Positions 1 to 8,519 of a stretch of 33,322 bases of DNA are shown here, one piece after another (within the stretch, counting starts at the first letter, position 1; each line of letters starts with the position of its first letter). The translations under genes and the position numbers were made by a program. Origin of the DNA: an uncultured Gammaproteobacteria bacterium (GTDB lineage: Bacteria > Pseudomonadota > Gammaproteobacteria > Enterobacterales > Succinivibrionaceae); contig OMZC01000085.1 of assembly GCA_900315395.1 (NCBI GenBank), forward strand, positions 1 to 33,322. The letters run 5' to 3'. The notes under the pieces were generated by a model. That model was not told the DNA's origin. It made no database searches and worked only from the letters and a program-made list of their open reading frames with translations.

Positions 1-104
1 ATGATTAATAATTTGAGCTTTTAAAATAAACCATTAATTTATAATAAGATCTTCGGCGTTTCGCTAAAGATCTCAGGTAAGATATATTTATATAAACAGT
101 AATC

Positions 105-119
105 ATTCTTAATAAGAAT
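105..119 (+). promoter_or_regulatory. Candidate PerR operator (7-1-7 palindrome)
   Basis: The 15 bases ATTCTTAATAAGAAT form a perfect 7-1-7 inverted repeat 13 bases upstream of the PerR-type gene. PerR boxes of other bacteria are 7-1-7 AT-rich palindromes, so autoregulation, and peroxide control of the downstream rubrerythrin, is the natural reading. A second inverted repeat (AGATCTT 47-53 with AAGATCT 67-73) lies further upstream and may belong to the preceding gene's end. The site is seen; the binding protein is inferred. Confidence 0.6.
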
Positions 120-131
120 ACTGAGGGAATT

Positions 132-521
132 ATGCTCCAGAGAAGGAACAGCAAACAGAGAAACGTAATTAGAGAATATCTATGCGGTCGTATTGATCAT
201 CCAACAGCTGAAAAGCTGTATAAGGAGATCAGAGTCGAGCATCCAAAGATGTCTTTAGGTACTGTTTACCGAAATCTGATGTTTCTTACTGATATCGGCG
301 AAATTCAGGCACTTGACGTTGGTGATGGTATTACGCATTTTGATCCAAATCCAATGCCACATGCTCATTTCTACTGTAAGAAGTGTAAACGAGTATTTGA
401 CGTTTTTATGGATGATTACGATAAGATTCAAACACTCTTTGCTAAAAATGTACAAGGTACAGTCGACAGTTGCGCTGTAAGCCTTACTGGTATTTGCAAA
501 GAATGCTCTGATAACAATTAA
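132..521 (+). CDS. perR: PerR-type Fur-family peroxide-responsive repressor
   Basis: A 129-residue Fur-family regulator. The winged-helix part runs to about residue 65 (recognition region around GTVYRNL, 43-49). Two CxxC pairs (C82/C85 and C122/C125) form the structural zinc site. H37, H77, H79 and D90 match the regulatory metal ligands of PerR; an Asp five residues after the second Cys is the hallmark of PerR, where Fur has Glu at the matching ligand. The protein should repress with Fe/Mn bound and be inactivated by peroxide-driven His oxidation. A GAGGGA ribosome site precedes the ATG. It sits directly upstream of rubrerythrin (39-base gap), a pairing common in anaerobes. PerR rather than Fur is a motif-based call. 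Confidence 0.85.
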   Translation: MLQRRNSKQRNVIREYLCGRIDHPTAEKLYKEIRVEHPKMSLGTVYRNLMFLTDIGEIQALDVGDGITHFDPNPMPHAHFYCKKCKRVFDVFMDDYDKIQTLFAKNVQGTVDSCAVSLTGICKECSDNN

Positions 522-560
522 AAACACATGCGATAGTCATTTGACTCAAGGAGACTAACT

Positions 561-1097
561 ATGAATAAATATGCTGGTACTAAGACTGAGCAGAACTTAA
601 AAGATGCATTTGCAGGCGAGTCACAGGCTCGTAACAAGTACACTTACTTTGCTTCAGTTGCCAAAAAGGCAGGTTACGAGCAGATTGCAGCTATCTTTTT
701 AAAGACTGCAGATAACGAAAAAGAACACGCTAAGATGTGGTTCAAAGAGTTAGGTGGTATTGGTAACACCGAAGAGAACTTAGCAGCAGCTGCTGCTGGT
801 GAGAACTACGAGTGGACCGATATGTACGAGACCATGGCAAAAGATGCTGAGGCTGAAGGTTTCCCAGAACTTGCTAAGAAATTCCGTGGCGTAGGTGAGA
901 TTGAGAAACACCATGAAGAAAGATATCGTAAGCTTTTAGAGAATGTAAAAGCAAAGCAGGTATTTGAGAAGTCAGGTGTAACTGTTTGGGAGTGCAGAAA
1001 CTGCGGTCATATCGTAGTTGGTACTACAGCTCCAGAGGTATGCCCTGTATGTAACCACCCACAGAGCTACTTTGAAGTTCACGCTGAGAACTACTAA
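561..1097 (+). CDS. rbr: Rubrerythrin
   Basis: 178 residues, the normal rubrerythrin length. The N-terminal ferritin-like four-helix domain carries the diiron ligands E20, E53 with H56 (ExxH), a Glu near 97, and E115 with H118. A C-terminal rubredoxin domain has C145/C148 and C161/C164 for a single Fe. The protein reduces hydrogen peroxide to water in the cytoplasm using electrons from a rubredoxin or NADH-linked reductase, protecting anaerobes from air. An AGGAG ribosome site precedes the start. It is co-oriented with the PerR-type gene and probably cotranscribed from the PerR-box promoter. Confidence 0.95.
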   Translation: MNKYAGTKTEQNLKDAFAGESQARNKYTYFASVAKKAGYEQIAAIFLKTADNEKEHAKMWFKELGGIGNTEENLAAAAAGENYEWTDMYETMAKDAEAEGFPELAKKFRGVGEIEKHHEERYRKLLENVKAKQVFEKSGVTVWECRNCGHIVVGTTAPEVCPVCNHPQSYFEVHAENY

Positions 1098-1142
1098 TTG
1101 CTAGTTTCACACAACATTTGATTTTGTTCATAAAAGAGCTTA

Positions 1143-1167
1143 GGCGGAAGAAATTCCGCCTTTTTTT
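1143..1167 (+). terminator. Rho-independent terminator after rbr
   Basis: GGCGGAA (1143-1149), loop GAAA, TTCCGCC (1154-1160), followed by seven T. It closes the perR-rbr operon. Confidence 0.93.
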
Positions 1168-1369
1168 ATTTAAATCCTGCCTTCTAAGTCTTTTATAAGC
1201 GCTTTTCATTAAAATCTTGAGCTTTGCTTTGATAACAATATTCTCAGGCAATGCATAAAATCAAAATCTGCATCTTTAAAAGATTGAACTTATTATGCTA
1301 TTGTCATATCTAAAGCAAAGTAGACGAATTTATAAGGTTCGTTTTTTAACTTCATCTTTTTAGAATAAT

Positions 1370-3337
1370 ATGAAAATCTCAACTATAAAATTAAATAAAG
1401 GCATCTACCCAGTACTTACTTTCTTTGTACTGTCAATTGTCCTCTTTATGATCTCAAGAACTGCCCTTTTAATCTGGCATCCTGAGGGCACTGAAGGACA
1501 TATCTTTGATATATACAAATACGGTCTACTCTATGATGTATCCATTAACTGCTCAATGTATGCAGTAGTATTCCTGATTTGTATACTCTCAAACTTTTTT
1601 TATAAAGCCTATAAACCAGTTATTGTCTTACAGAAACTCCTTTTGAGTTTAGTAATAACAGTTCAGCTCTTATTAGAAGTTTCTACCCCATCTTTTATCA
1701 TTGAGTATGGTGTAAGACCTAACCATATCTATGTTGAGTATTTAATTTATCCAAAAGAAGTTGTTTCAACTTTAGTCAATGGACATTTGGTTGAATCATT
1801 ATTCTGCATTGTAATTTGTCTTGCAGCCTTTGTACTCTTCTACAAATTAGCTTCAAAACTGTATCATAACTATGAAACCATAAAAGTTAAAAAGAGCTTA
1901 CTGTGTCTAGTATTAGCACTCATTCTGATCCCTTATGGTATCCGCGGTACTATCACAGATCACAAGCCATTGAATCCATCTAATTCTAGTTTCTGTACTT
2001 CACCTCTTGGTAACACTATTCCTGTAAACTCAGCATTTAATGTCTTCTATGCTCTAAGACATATGTCTGACAGTGATATTAAGAGCTCAAGTATTTATGC
2101 TTTTGACACCTTAGACAATGTCTTAAATAACTATGACAAATTCTCAAAGGTTACAAAGCCTGAGAACAAAGATGCATCATGTCCAATAAATCAGGTAATT
2201 ACACCAAGTATTACTCCTAATCAGAAACGCAACGTAGTAGTTATCGTAGAAGAGAGCTTTGGAGCCCGCTATGTTGAGTCTTTAGGTGGTGATCCTATTG
2301 CTCCTGAGCTTGAAAAATTAAAGAAAGACGGCTGGTGGTTTGAAAGATTGTATGCAACAGGTCACCGCTCTGTAAGAGGCTTAGAGGCAATTACAGCATC
2401 ATATCCACCAAGCCCTTTAGCTTCACAGGTTAAATTAGAGCATCGTGAAGAGCTGACCACCCTATCCTCTATCTATAAGAGATTAGGCTATAAGACTAGC
2501 TTTATCTATGGTGGAGAGAGTCACTTTGACAGCATGAGAAGCTATTTCTTAAATAACGGTGTTGAAGAGATCATTGAGCAAAAGGATTATAAAGATCCTG
2601 AGTTTGTAGCATCATGGGGTGTATCAGATGAAGATCTTTTCAAAAAAGCTAATGAGAAGTTTGTAAAACTCTCAAAAGACAATCAGCCATTCTGCTCTGT
2701 AGTCTTCTCAAGCTCATTCCATGATCCGTTTGATATTCCTGAAGGTAAGGTCAATATCGATGGTGTAAAGACTGATGATCCTAGACGTTTGACTGCCGCT
2801 AAATATGCTGATTATGCTTTAGGCAAGTTCTTTGAGCAGGCTAAAAAAGAGGATTACTACAAGAACACCGTTTTCTTAGTAATCGCTGATCATGACTCAA
2901 GAGTACGTGGTATAGGAGCATTCCCATTAACCAACTACTCAATTCCAGCTCTGATCATAAGCCCAGATGTAGCTCCTCGTGTAGATAAGAGAATTGTAAG
3001 TCAGATTGATATGTTACCTACTCTATTATCACTTACAGGCGTGTCAGGAGAGTTTCCTCTCTCAGGTGAAGATCTTACCCGTGATGACATCATCGAGCGT
3101 GCTCCTGTAAGCTATAACGAGCTATTTGGCTATGTTAAAGATGACAAGTTTACTCTTTTAGTACCTGGTGCTGCCCCAATCTTCTTTAAGATAGGTGAAC
3201 ACAATACCATTACCCAAAGCGACAAACTCTCACAAAAAGACTTACCTGTATCTGTAAGTGTGCTGAATATGGGTATTCAGATTTATGAGAACAATTTACA
3301 GAGAATTAGTTGTGTGAAGGGACTAAAACAGGATTAA
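1370..3337 (+). CDS. LtaS/OpgB-type membrane sulfatase-fold phosphotransferase
   Basis: 655 residues. About five hydrophobic helices fill residues 10-195, then a periplasmic alkaline-phosphatase/sulfatase-fold domain runs from about 285 to 620. Landmarks are VEESFG (metal-binding Glu near 294), the ATGHRSVRGLEA block near 329-340 that holds the nucleophile in this family, SSSFHDPF, and ADHDSR with D507/H508. Family members transfer phosphoglycerol or phosphoethanolamine head groups to polymers, glucans or lipid A; the substrate here cannot be told. The family Thr nucleophile appears as Ser (about S334). The ATG lacks a strong ribosome site. It is monocistronic, with a terminator on its 3' side and a convergent gene beyond. 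Confidence 0.85.
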   Translation: MKISTIKLNKGIYPVLTFFVLSIVLFMISRTALLIWHPEGTEGHIFDIYKYGLLYDVSINCSMYAVVFLICILSNFFYKAYKPVIVLQKLLLSLVITVQLLLEVSTPSFIIEYGVRPNHIYVEYLIYPKEVVSTLVNGHLVESLFCIVICLAAFVLFYKLASKLYHNYETIKVKKSLLCLVLALILIPYGIRGTITDHKPLNPSNSSFCTSPLGNTIPVNSAFNVFYALRHMSDSDIKSSSIYAFDTLDNVLNNYDKFSKVTKPENKDASCPINQVITPSITPNQKRNVVVIVEESFGARYVESLGGDPIAPELEKLKKDGWWFERLYATGHRSVRGLEAITASYPPSPLASQVKLEHREELTTLSSIYKRLGYKTSFIYGGESHFDSMRSYFLNNGVEEIIEQKDYKDPEFVASWGVSDEDLFKKANEKFVKLSKDNQPFCSVVFSSSFHDPFDIPEGKVNIDGVKTDDPRRLTAAKYADYALGKFFEQAKKEDYYKNTVFLVIADHDSRVRGIGAFPLTNYSIPALIISPDVAPRVDKRIVSQIDMLPTLLSLTGVSGEFPLSGEDLTRDDIIERAPVSYNELFGYVKDDKFTLLVPGAAPIFFKIGEHNTITQSDKLSQKDLPVSVSVLNMGIQIYENNLQRISCVKGLKQD

Positions 3338-3355
3338 CTGTAAGTTAGATCATAA

Positions 3356-3381
3356 AAAAGCCTGCGCTAGCGCAGGCTTTT
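3356..3381. terminator. Bidirectional terminator between convergent genes
   Basis: A perfect 26-base palindrome, AAAAGCCTGCGC followed by its complement ending in TTTT. It gives a GC stem with a T tract on both strands and sits between the convergent phosphotransferase and secreted-protein genes. Confidence 0.92.
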
Positions 3382-3460
3382 ATTTTGGTAATATGTTCAA
3401 GAACAACTAACCAGAAGTACAACTAGTCAGAAGAATAACATCTAACTTGTGAACGTCTGA

Positions 3461-3976
3461 CTATTTGTTCTTTGCTTCATAAGCTAAGAACTTGATAAAG
3501 TTCTCAAGTTTAGATTCTGTATTAGGATTTCTACCTGAGATTGCCAACATTACAAGCTCATTCTCGTTACCATAGACAATAGCTTCGATACCTTCTTTAG
3601 GACATACAAAGCTCCAGCCTTTTTCAACAATATTAGAGTTAGTTGGCATCTGGCATTGCATCTGTTCTGAAGCAACACGAGCATAAGCCTCAGCAGTTGC
3701 AAAAGATCCTGCACTCTTATGTAATGAGGTTACGCTAACAGCTAAATCACCATCAGCAGTAACGTAATTAAGAGAATTATCAAGACTAGGATTAGGCTCT
3801 ACAGACCAACCAAAAGGACATGGGATCATGTTCTCTTGAGGATCATCTGCTGGAGCTACATCATAGGTTGCACTTGCAGACTCTGTCTTATCCTGTGAAG
3901 CTTCTTCACAAACAGCTGGTGTTGCAAAGGCTAAACCTAAACATAGTGCACTTGTAAGGCTAATGCTTTTTTTCAT
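3461..3976 (-). CDS. Secreted protein of unknown function, cotranscribed with adk
   Basis: 171 residues with a clear Sec signal peptide (KK at the N terminus, hydrophobic core SALCLGLAFATPA, cleavage near AVC-EE). The mature part starts with an acidic Ser/Thr-rich linker (about 25-50), then a compact domain containing PFGWSVEPNPSLDN and two Cys that could pair (near 110 and 127). I do not recognise the family. Its start lies one base beyond the adk stop, so the two are surely cotranscribed. The sequence suggests a periplasmic or surface role unrelated to adenylate metabolism. Confidence 0.8.
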   Translation of the reverse strand: MKKSISLTSALCLGLAFATPAVCEEASQDKTESASATYDVAPADDPQENMIPCPFGWSVEPNPSLDNSLNYVTADGDLAVSVTSLHKSAGSFATAEAYARVASEQMQCQMPTNSNIVEKGWSFVCPKEGIEAIVYGNENELVMLAISGRNPNTESKLENFIKFLAYEAKNK

Positions 3977-3977
3977 A

Positions 3978-4640
<663 letters not shown>

Positions 4641-4809
4641 TTAAAAACAACGATGTTTAACTCAAAATAAGATTAAACACCTACTAAAAAACTATATTCA
4701 GGAATTATAACATGATCTTAGCTATTTACAGTAAGTTAGTTGCAGTAAGCAAATCATGCTCTATAGCTTTACTTCATGCTTTATTAAGCTTACAGCTTTT
4801 TAATAAAAA

Positions 4810-5568
4810 CTAGTTCTTGTCCACGTCTTCTAAAGGATCAACTCTGTCAATACGCTTAAGATCATTAGCATTTTCATCTAAAGCATGGAACCATTTTTTA
4901 ACAGGCTGAGCTTCTGATAACTCTGATAAAGGTACTATTACCCTTGCATTGACACTAGCTGGTGCCAGGACACCACGAGAGAACTCAAACTCAAGACCGT
5001 CTGGTAGGATCATAAAGTTCTTAGGTTGTACCTCTACCTGAGCTTTAACTAAATACAAAGATGGGTATTTGTATTTTGAGAATTGATCATAGATAGCATT
5101 AGAGCAGATCATGGCAGCTAATTCTGGATCTTTGAATAAATCTCTAAAGAGGATCTGCTTTTGGTTATCGAGGCTGATATTAAAGACTTCAGTATATTTA
5201 GCTTCTTTATTTTTAAAGTTCTGAACTACCCTTGCAATTACAGATACAAAGCCGTATTTACGGATCACTCTGTAATCAAGATTTACCTTTTGCTCTGCAA
5301 TTTCTCTTTGAGTGAAATCATCACTCTCATACATATCAAAATCTAAATGATCGGTTATATAACCAATGTAATCATGCTCAAATCTGCCTACATAGTAATT
5401 TGTAAAGTAAGTGCAACTTTTAGCAAACTCCTCAGTTTGACATAAGTTTGGATAGCGCATGACGGTCGTGGTATAGCTTCTAGCTAAAGTTTCCTCGTAG
5501 TAAGAGTCCTCTTTAGCAAAACTGCTACAAGATAGAGATAGTAAAACTATAAAGATTAGCTTTCTCAC
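4810..5568 (-). CDS. Secreted DUF3298/RsiV-C-like protein
   Basis: 252 residues with an N-terminal signal peptide (hydrophobic LIFIVLLSLSCSSFA, cleavage near residue 18). The C-terminal half resembles the DUF3298 domain found in RsiV and PdaC relatives: FNISLDNQKQILFRDLF followed by FMILPDGLEFEFSRGVLAP and VIVPLSEL. The N-terminal half fits a DUF4163-like region. Such domains are extracytoplasmic and often bind cell-wall components or lysozyme, but the role here is unknown. It follows xseA by 39 bases on the same strand and is probably cotranscribed. Family assignment is from remembered motifs only. Confidence 0.7.
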   Translation of the reverse strand: MRKLIFIVLLSLSCSSFAKEDSYYEETLARSYTTTVMRYPNLCQTEEFAKSCTYFTNYYVGRFEHDYIGYITDHLDFDMYESDDFTQREIAEQKVNLDYRVIRKYGFVSVIARVVQNFKNKEAKYTEVFNISLDNQKQILFRDLFKDPELAAMICSNAIYDQFSKYKYPSLYLVKAQVEVQPKNFMILPDGLEFEFSRGVLAPASVNARVIVPLSELSEAQPVKKWFHALDENANDLKRIDRVDPLEDVDKN

Positions 5569-5607
5569 CTGTTATATCTCACTTATTAAATCGACCCAAA
5601 ACATAAG

Positions 5608-7275
5608 TTACCTGTTTTTGTTATCTTTACTGTTATCTGATACAAGCTTTGAATTTACTTTATCTGATAATGAAATCTTTTGTACAGTAGATTCTACACT
5701 GCCACCATCTAACAATGTGGTTATGGTGTCACCTATCTTTAAATTATCAACTTTTGCAATCTTACCCATACTGTCTTTGGTTACAGAATATCCTTTTGAA
5801 AGAATGAACAGTGGGTTTAAAAGCTCCAACTTTGATAAGTCGTTATCAAAGTTCTTTTCAGCCTTTGTAAGTCTTGAAGGTACATCACAATTGTTTTGGC
5901 GCAGAACAAGATCATTGAGCTTCTTTTTTAGCCTGTCATGATAACTTTCAATTTGCTTATCAAAATTTAAGACTGTAGCTTCAAATGACAGTCTGTTTTC
6001 TGCATTTGCCACATAGCTGTCAATGCTTCTATCAAGTCTTGAGATTAGGCCAAGTAAGTTTGTCTGCTTTTTAGATACGATACTTACAGGCTCAAACATA
6101 GACAATCTATGCTTTAAGCTATCTAATTGCTGTACTTTTTTACTGATTAGAGCATCAGTTGCATGCTCAAGTTCTGAGATAGCATAGATTAAAAGATTTC
6201 TCTGATTATCGATTACAGCTTCAGGACTTGAAGATCTTAATCTCTTTTCTACACTCTCAAGCTTCATCTGATAAAGATCAAAGGTTGAATCTACGGCATT
6301 ATCAAGACGTCTTAAATATTCATCAAACAAAGAGTAGAGATCAGACTTTGTAATTGAGGTTACTAATTCAGCTGCAGCTGTAGGTGTTGGAGCTCTTAAG
6401 TCAGCTGCGTAATCTGTTAAAGCAATATCAGGTTCATGACCTACAGCTGAAATAATCGGAATAGCACTTTTAGCTACTTCTCTTACTAAAGCTTCGTCTG
6501 AAAATGGCAACAGATCTTCAAATGAACCACCGCCGCGACCAATTATTAACACATCACAGCGTTTTTCAGCATTAGCCTGATGCAAAGCTTCAATTAAGGT
6601 CTTAGCAGCACCTTCACCTTGAACTGCTGCAGGATAAACAATGATATTTACAGCATCATTACGTCTTTGCATCGTCATTTGAATATCATGGACGACTCTG
6701 CCTTCATTTGAGGTTATGACACCTACTGTATTTACAAATTTAGGTATAGGTCGATGCAGTAAATCAAAGATCCCCTCTTTTTGAAGTTTCTCTTGAAGGA
6801 GGCGCAACTTCTCCATGATGTAGCCTAAGCCCACTTGTCTCATGGATGAGGCCATAAGCTTGAACTGACCAGTCTTCTGGTAAACAGAACTATTGCCTAT
6901 GATCTCTACTTTCATACCAATCTCAGGTTTAAAAGTTAGAGCCTGCACTGCTGAATACCACATCACACAGTCTACAGAGGAGAACTCATCTTTAATCTTA
7001 AAGTAAAGGTGTCTATAGTTACTAAGCTCACTAATCTCACCTACTACAATGGCATTACCAAAATTTCTTAAAGCATTATCAGTTATTTTTAAAAAGTCAC
7101 TGACTGTCATTGCATTTGGAGATACATCTTGAGATACAGATGATTGAGACAAAGTATCTTCAGGAGAAGCTAATTCAACTGCATCATTTTGAAAATTAGA
7201 AAATCTTGAGACAGAAGATCTAGACGAACCTGTAAACGAAGATCTGAAATTAGAATTATTTTGAGTAAATGACAT
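5608..7275 (-). CDS. xseA: Exodeoxyribonuclease VII large subunit
   Basis: 555 residues from the ATG at 7275. A GTG three codons upstream also opens the frame, but a GAGGTG ribosome site overlaps that GTG and stands six bases before the ATG, so the ATG is preferred. An OB-fold (about 55-155; SDFLKITDNAL, VVGEISELSNYRHLYFKIKD) is followed by the catalytic core (GVITSNEGRVVHDI, RGGGSFEDLLPFSDE, SAVGHEPDIALTDYAADLRAPTPTAAAEL) and a long coiled-coil region. With XseB it degrades single-stranded DNA. It is about 100 residues longer than the E. coli protein: about 50 Ser/Asn-rich residues precede the OB-fold and a charged tail ends it. Confidence 0.95.
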   Translation of the reverse strand: MSFTQNNSNFRSSFTGSSRSSVSRFSNFQNDAVELASPEDTLSQSSVSQDVSPNAMTVSDFLKITDNALRNFGNAIVVGEISELSNYRHLYFKIKDEFSSVDCVMWYSAVQALTFKPEIGMKVEIIGNSSVYQKTGQFKLMASSMRQVGLGYIMEKLRLLQEKLQKEGIFDLLHRPIPKFVNTVGVITSNEGRVVHDIQMTMQRRNDAVNIIVYPAAVQGEGAAKTLIEALHQANAEKRCDVLIIGRGGGSFEDLLPFSDEALVREVAKSAIPIISAVGHEPDIALTDYAADLRAPTPTAAAELVTSITKSDLYSLFDEYLRRLDNAVDSTFDLYQMKLESVEKRLRSSSPEAVIDNQRNLLIYAISELEHATDALISKKVQQLDSLKHRLSMFEPVSIVSKKQTNLLGLISRLDRSIDSYVANAENRLSFEATVLNFDKQIESYHDRLKKKLNDLVLRQNNCDVPSRLTKAEKNFDNDLSKLELLNPLFILSKGYSVTKDSMGKIAKVDNLKIGDTITTLLDGGSVESTVQKISLSDKVNSKLVSDNSKDNKNR

Positions 7276-7471
7276 TAAGAGCACCTCAACAATAAGAACA
7301 TTTTATCATGAGGTGGAGGTAAATTATTTTATTTACCAAAGTAAGACATAAGATTTTACAAAAGGTGAAATAAAAGCCATTTTTTAAAGTTTTTGTATAA
7401 ATTATTAGCTACAAAAATTACATAACTTGCTAATACACATGAAAAAAAATAAAAAAATTAACAAGAATTTG

Positions 7472-7499
7472 TTGACATCAAAAAATAAATCTATATAAT
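7472..7499 (+). promoter_or_regulatory. Promoter of the tRNA-Gly/Cys/Leu operon
   Basis: TTGACA (7472-7477), a 16-base spacer and TATAAT (7494-7499): both consensus hexamers, 15 bases before the first tRNA. Confidence 0.93.
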
Positions 7500-7513
7500 G
7501 GCACACATCGGAT

Positions 7514-7589
7514 GCGGGAATAGCTCAGTTGGTAGAGCATAACCTTGCCATGGTTAGGGTCGCGAGTTCGAACCTCGTTTCCCGCTCCA
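7514..7589 (+). tRNA. tRNA-Gly (GCC)
   Basis: 76 bases with a complete cloverleaf: acceptor GCGGGAA pairing with TTCCCGC, anticodon loop TTGCCAT, T arm with GTTCGAA, and encoded CCA. First gene of a three-tRNA operon. Confidence 0.97.
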
Positions 7590-7595
7590 AATTGA

Positions 7596-7669
7596 GGCGC
7601 GTTAGTAAAGCGGTTATACAGCGGATTGCAAATTCGTATAGTTCAGTTCGACTCTGAAACGCGCCTCCA
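7596..7669 (+). tRNA. tRNA-Cys (GCA)
   Basis: 74 bases: acceptor GGCGCGT with ACGCGCC, anticodon loop ATTGCAAA, T loop TTCGACT, encoded CCA. It follows tRNA-Gly by six bases. Confidence 0.97.
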
Positions 7670-7679
7670 ACTAAAGTTT

Positions 7680-7769
7680 GCCCAGGTGGTGAAATTGGTA
7701 GACACAAGGGACTTAAAATCCCTCGGAACTTATACTTCCGTGTCGGTTCGACTCCGACCCCGGGCACCA
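7680..7769 (+). tRNA. tRNA-Leu (TAA)
   Basis: 90 bases: anticodon stem GGGAC with a loop containing TAA, a long variable arm (GGAACTTATACTTCC region) as in class II tRNAs, T loop TTCGACT and encoded CCA. The acceptor stem GCCCAGG against CCCGGGC leaves an A5-C68 mismatch. Confidence 0.95.
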
Positions 7770-7777
7770 CTCCTCCA

Positions 7778-7799
7778 GCAGTCATTGACTGCTTTTTTT
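7778..7799 (+). terminator. Terminator of the tRNA operon
   Basis: GCAGT (7778-7782), loop CATTG, ACTGC, then seven T. It lies nine bases after the tRNA-Leu CCA. Confidence 0.88.
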
Positions 7800-8215
7800 A
7801 TGTCCTCATTTTAATTATTTTCTTATTTTTCAAATATTTAGTTTTTTTTACTTCTCCCCCTAAGATCTGATTTTGTTCTTACACGAAATTGTCAGAAACA
7901 GTTAATCTCCTATCATCATCTAAAGTAGCAGTCTTATGTTTTGTTTTCTGAAGTACTACAGGGATCAATACCTATCTTATAAAATAAGCTATCATACGTT
8001 TTCAGGATGGTGGCTGTAGGAAAGAGATCTTCCCCTTACGTATGCATTCAAGCGTATCAAGATCTTAGTTGTTTTAGGTAAAAATTCTAGTGTCAGGCTT
8101 AGAGCTAAAAAATGTAGATTATCTAATATAGTCTAAAGTGATATGCGCTCTTATTTTTGCTTGGAGTAAATGTGAGGTGACTTGATGTTTCTTTTGATTT
8201 TTACAAAAGTAACTT
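7800..8215. other. Non-coding stretch after the tRNA operon with a gene relic
   Basis: No credible intact gene. It contains relic copy 1 (7879-7990, separate entry). The rest is AT-rich and carries stops in all frames; I see no further structure. Confidence 0.7.
7879..7990 (-). pseudogene. Relic copy 1 of an unidentified gene's 3' end
   Basis: On the minus strand this codes for the same C-terminal tail as relic copy 2 (ending DDDRRLTVSDNFV and a TAA at 7881-7879), but an extra C near 7960 breaks the frame and the match fades upstream. The bases 7871-7921 are identical to 8512-8562. The parent protein is not recognised. Confidence 0.65.
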
Positions 8216-8243
8216 TTGATAAAATAAAGATTTGATCTATAAT
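8216..8243 (+). promoter_or_regulatory. Promoter opposing the small toxin-like ORF
   Basis: TTGATA (8216-8221), 16-base spacer, TATAAT (8238-8243) on the plus strand. Transcription from about 8250 would run antisense through the whole 20-codon ORF at 8290-8352 and its ribosome site, the geometry of Sib antitoxin RNAs. Confidence 0.6.
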
Positions 8244-8249
8244 TAGGAG

Positions 8250-8450
8250 GAAGGCAGGAGAGCTAACTCCTGCCTCGGATGAACCTAGATTACCATACGG
8301 CTGGTGACCATAACAGTAAAGCTAGGATCATCACAATAAATAAAAGTTTCATTTTGAAACTCCTTATTAAAGTGATTATCACGATCCTAGATACTAGACC
8401 ATTAGCCGATGATCCAGTACTAGGATCACCCTCGTTCCAAAAGGAACTTC
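8250..8450 (+). ncRNA. Candidate antisense (Sib-like) antitoxin RNA
   Basis: Inferred transcript from the TTGATA/TATAAT promoter. Its 5' end would fold into a 9-bp hairpin (AGGCAGGAG 8252-8260 with CTCCTGCCT 8267-8275). It would then be fully complementary to the toxin ORF and to the toxin leader, which contains the repeat GATCCTAG/CTAGGATC. The 3' end is set only approximately: the small GTTCC-AAAA-GGAAC hairpin near 8434-8447 has no T run. No homology is claimed; the call rests on geometry. Confidence 0.4.
8290..8352 (-). CDS. 20-residue hydrophobic peptide, candidate type I toxin (Ibs-like)
   Basis: The ORF reads MKLLFIVMILALLLWSPAVW and stops. A consensus AAGGAG ribosome site (8365-8360) stands seven bases before the ATG, which is far better than chance for so short an ORF. 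The peptide is one membrane-spanning helix with a Trp/Pro-containing end, similar in size and pattern to the Ibs toxins of enteric bacteria (18-19 residues, MK start, long run of I/L/V, S-P/S-A end). The start codon lies in a small hairpin (AGTTTCA/TGAAACT), and a longer stem (GATCCTAG with CTAGGATC) folds the leader. A divergent promoter at 8216 would make an antisense RNA. The peptide is seen; toxicity is inferred. Confidence 0.55.
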   Translation of the reverse strand: MKLLFIVMILALLLWSPAVW

Positions 8451-8519
8451 GCGTATTGTACCATATACTCTTCTTATTTTTCTCTATGTAACTCTATCCC
8501 TAAGATCTCGTTTTTGTTC

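Noticed and set aside
7525-7814. Open frames on both strands across the tRNA genes
   Set aside because: They are overlaps of three certain tRNA genes and have no protein-like features.
8279-8491. 70-codon plus-strand frame across the toxin locus
   Set aside because: It has no ribosome site and lies on the non-coding strand of the better-supported small ORF and antisense RNA.
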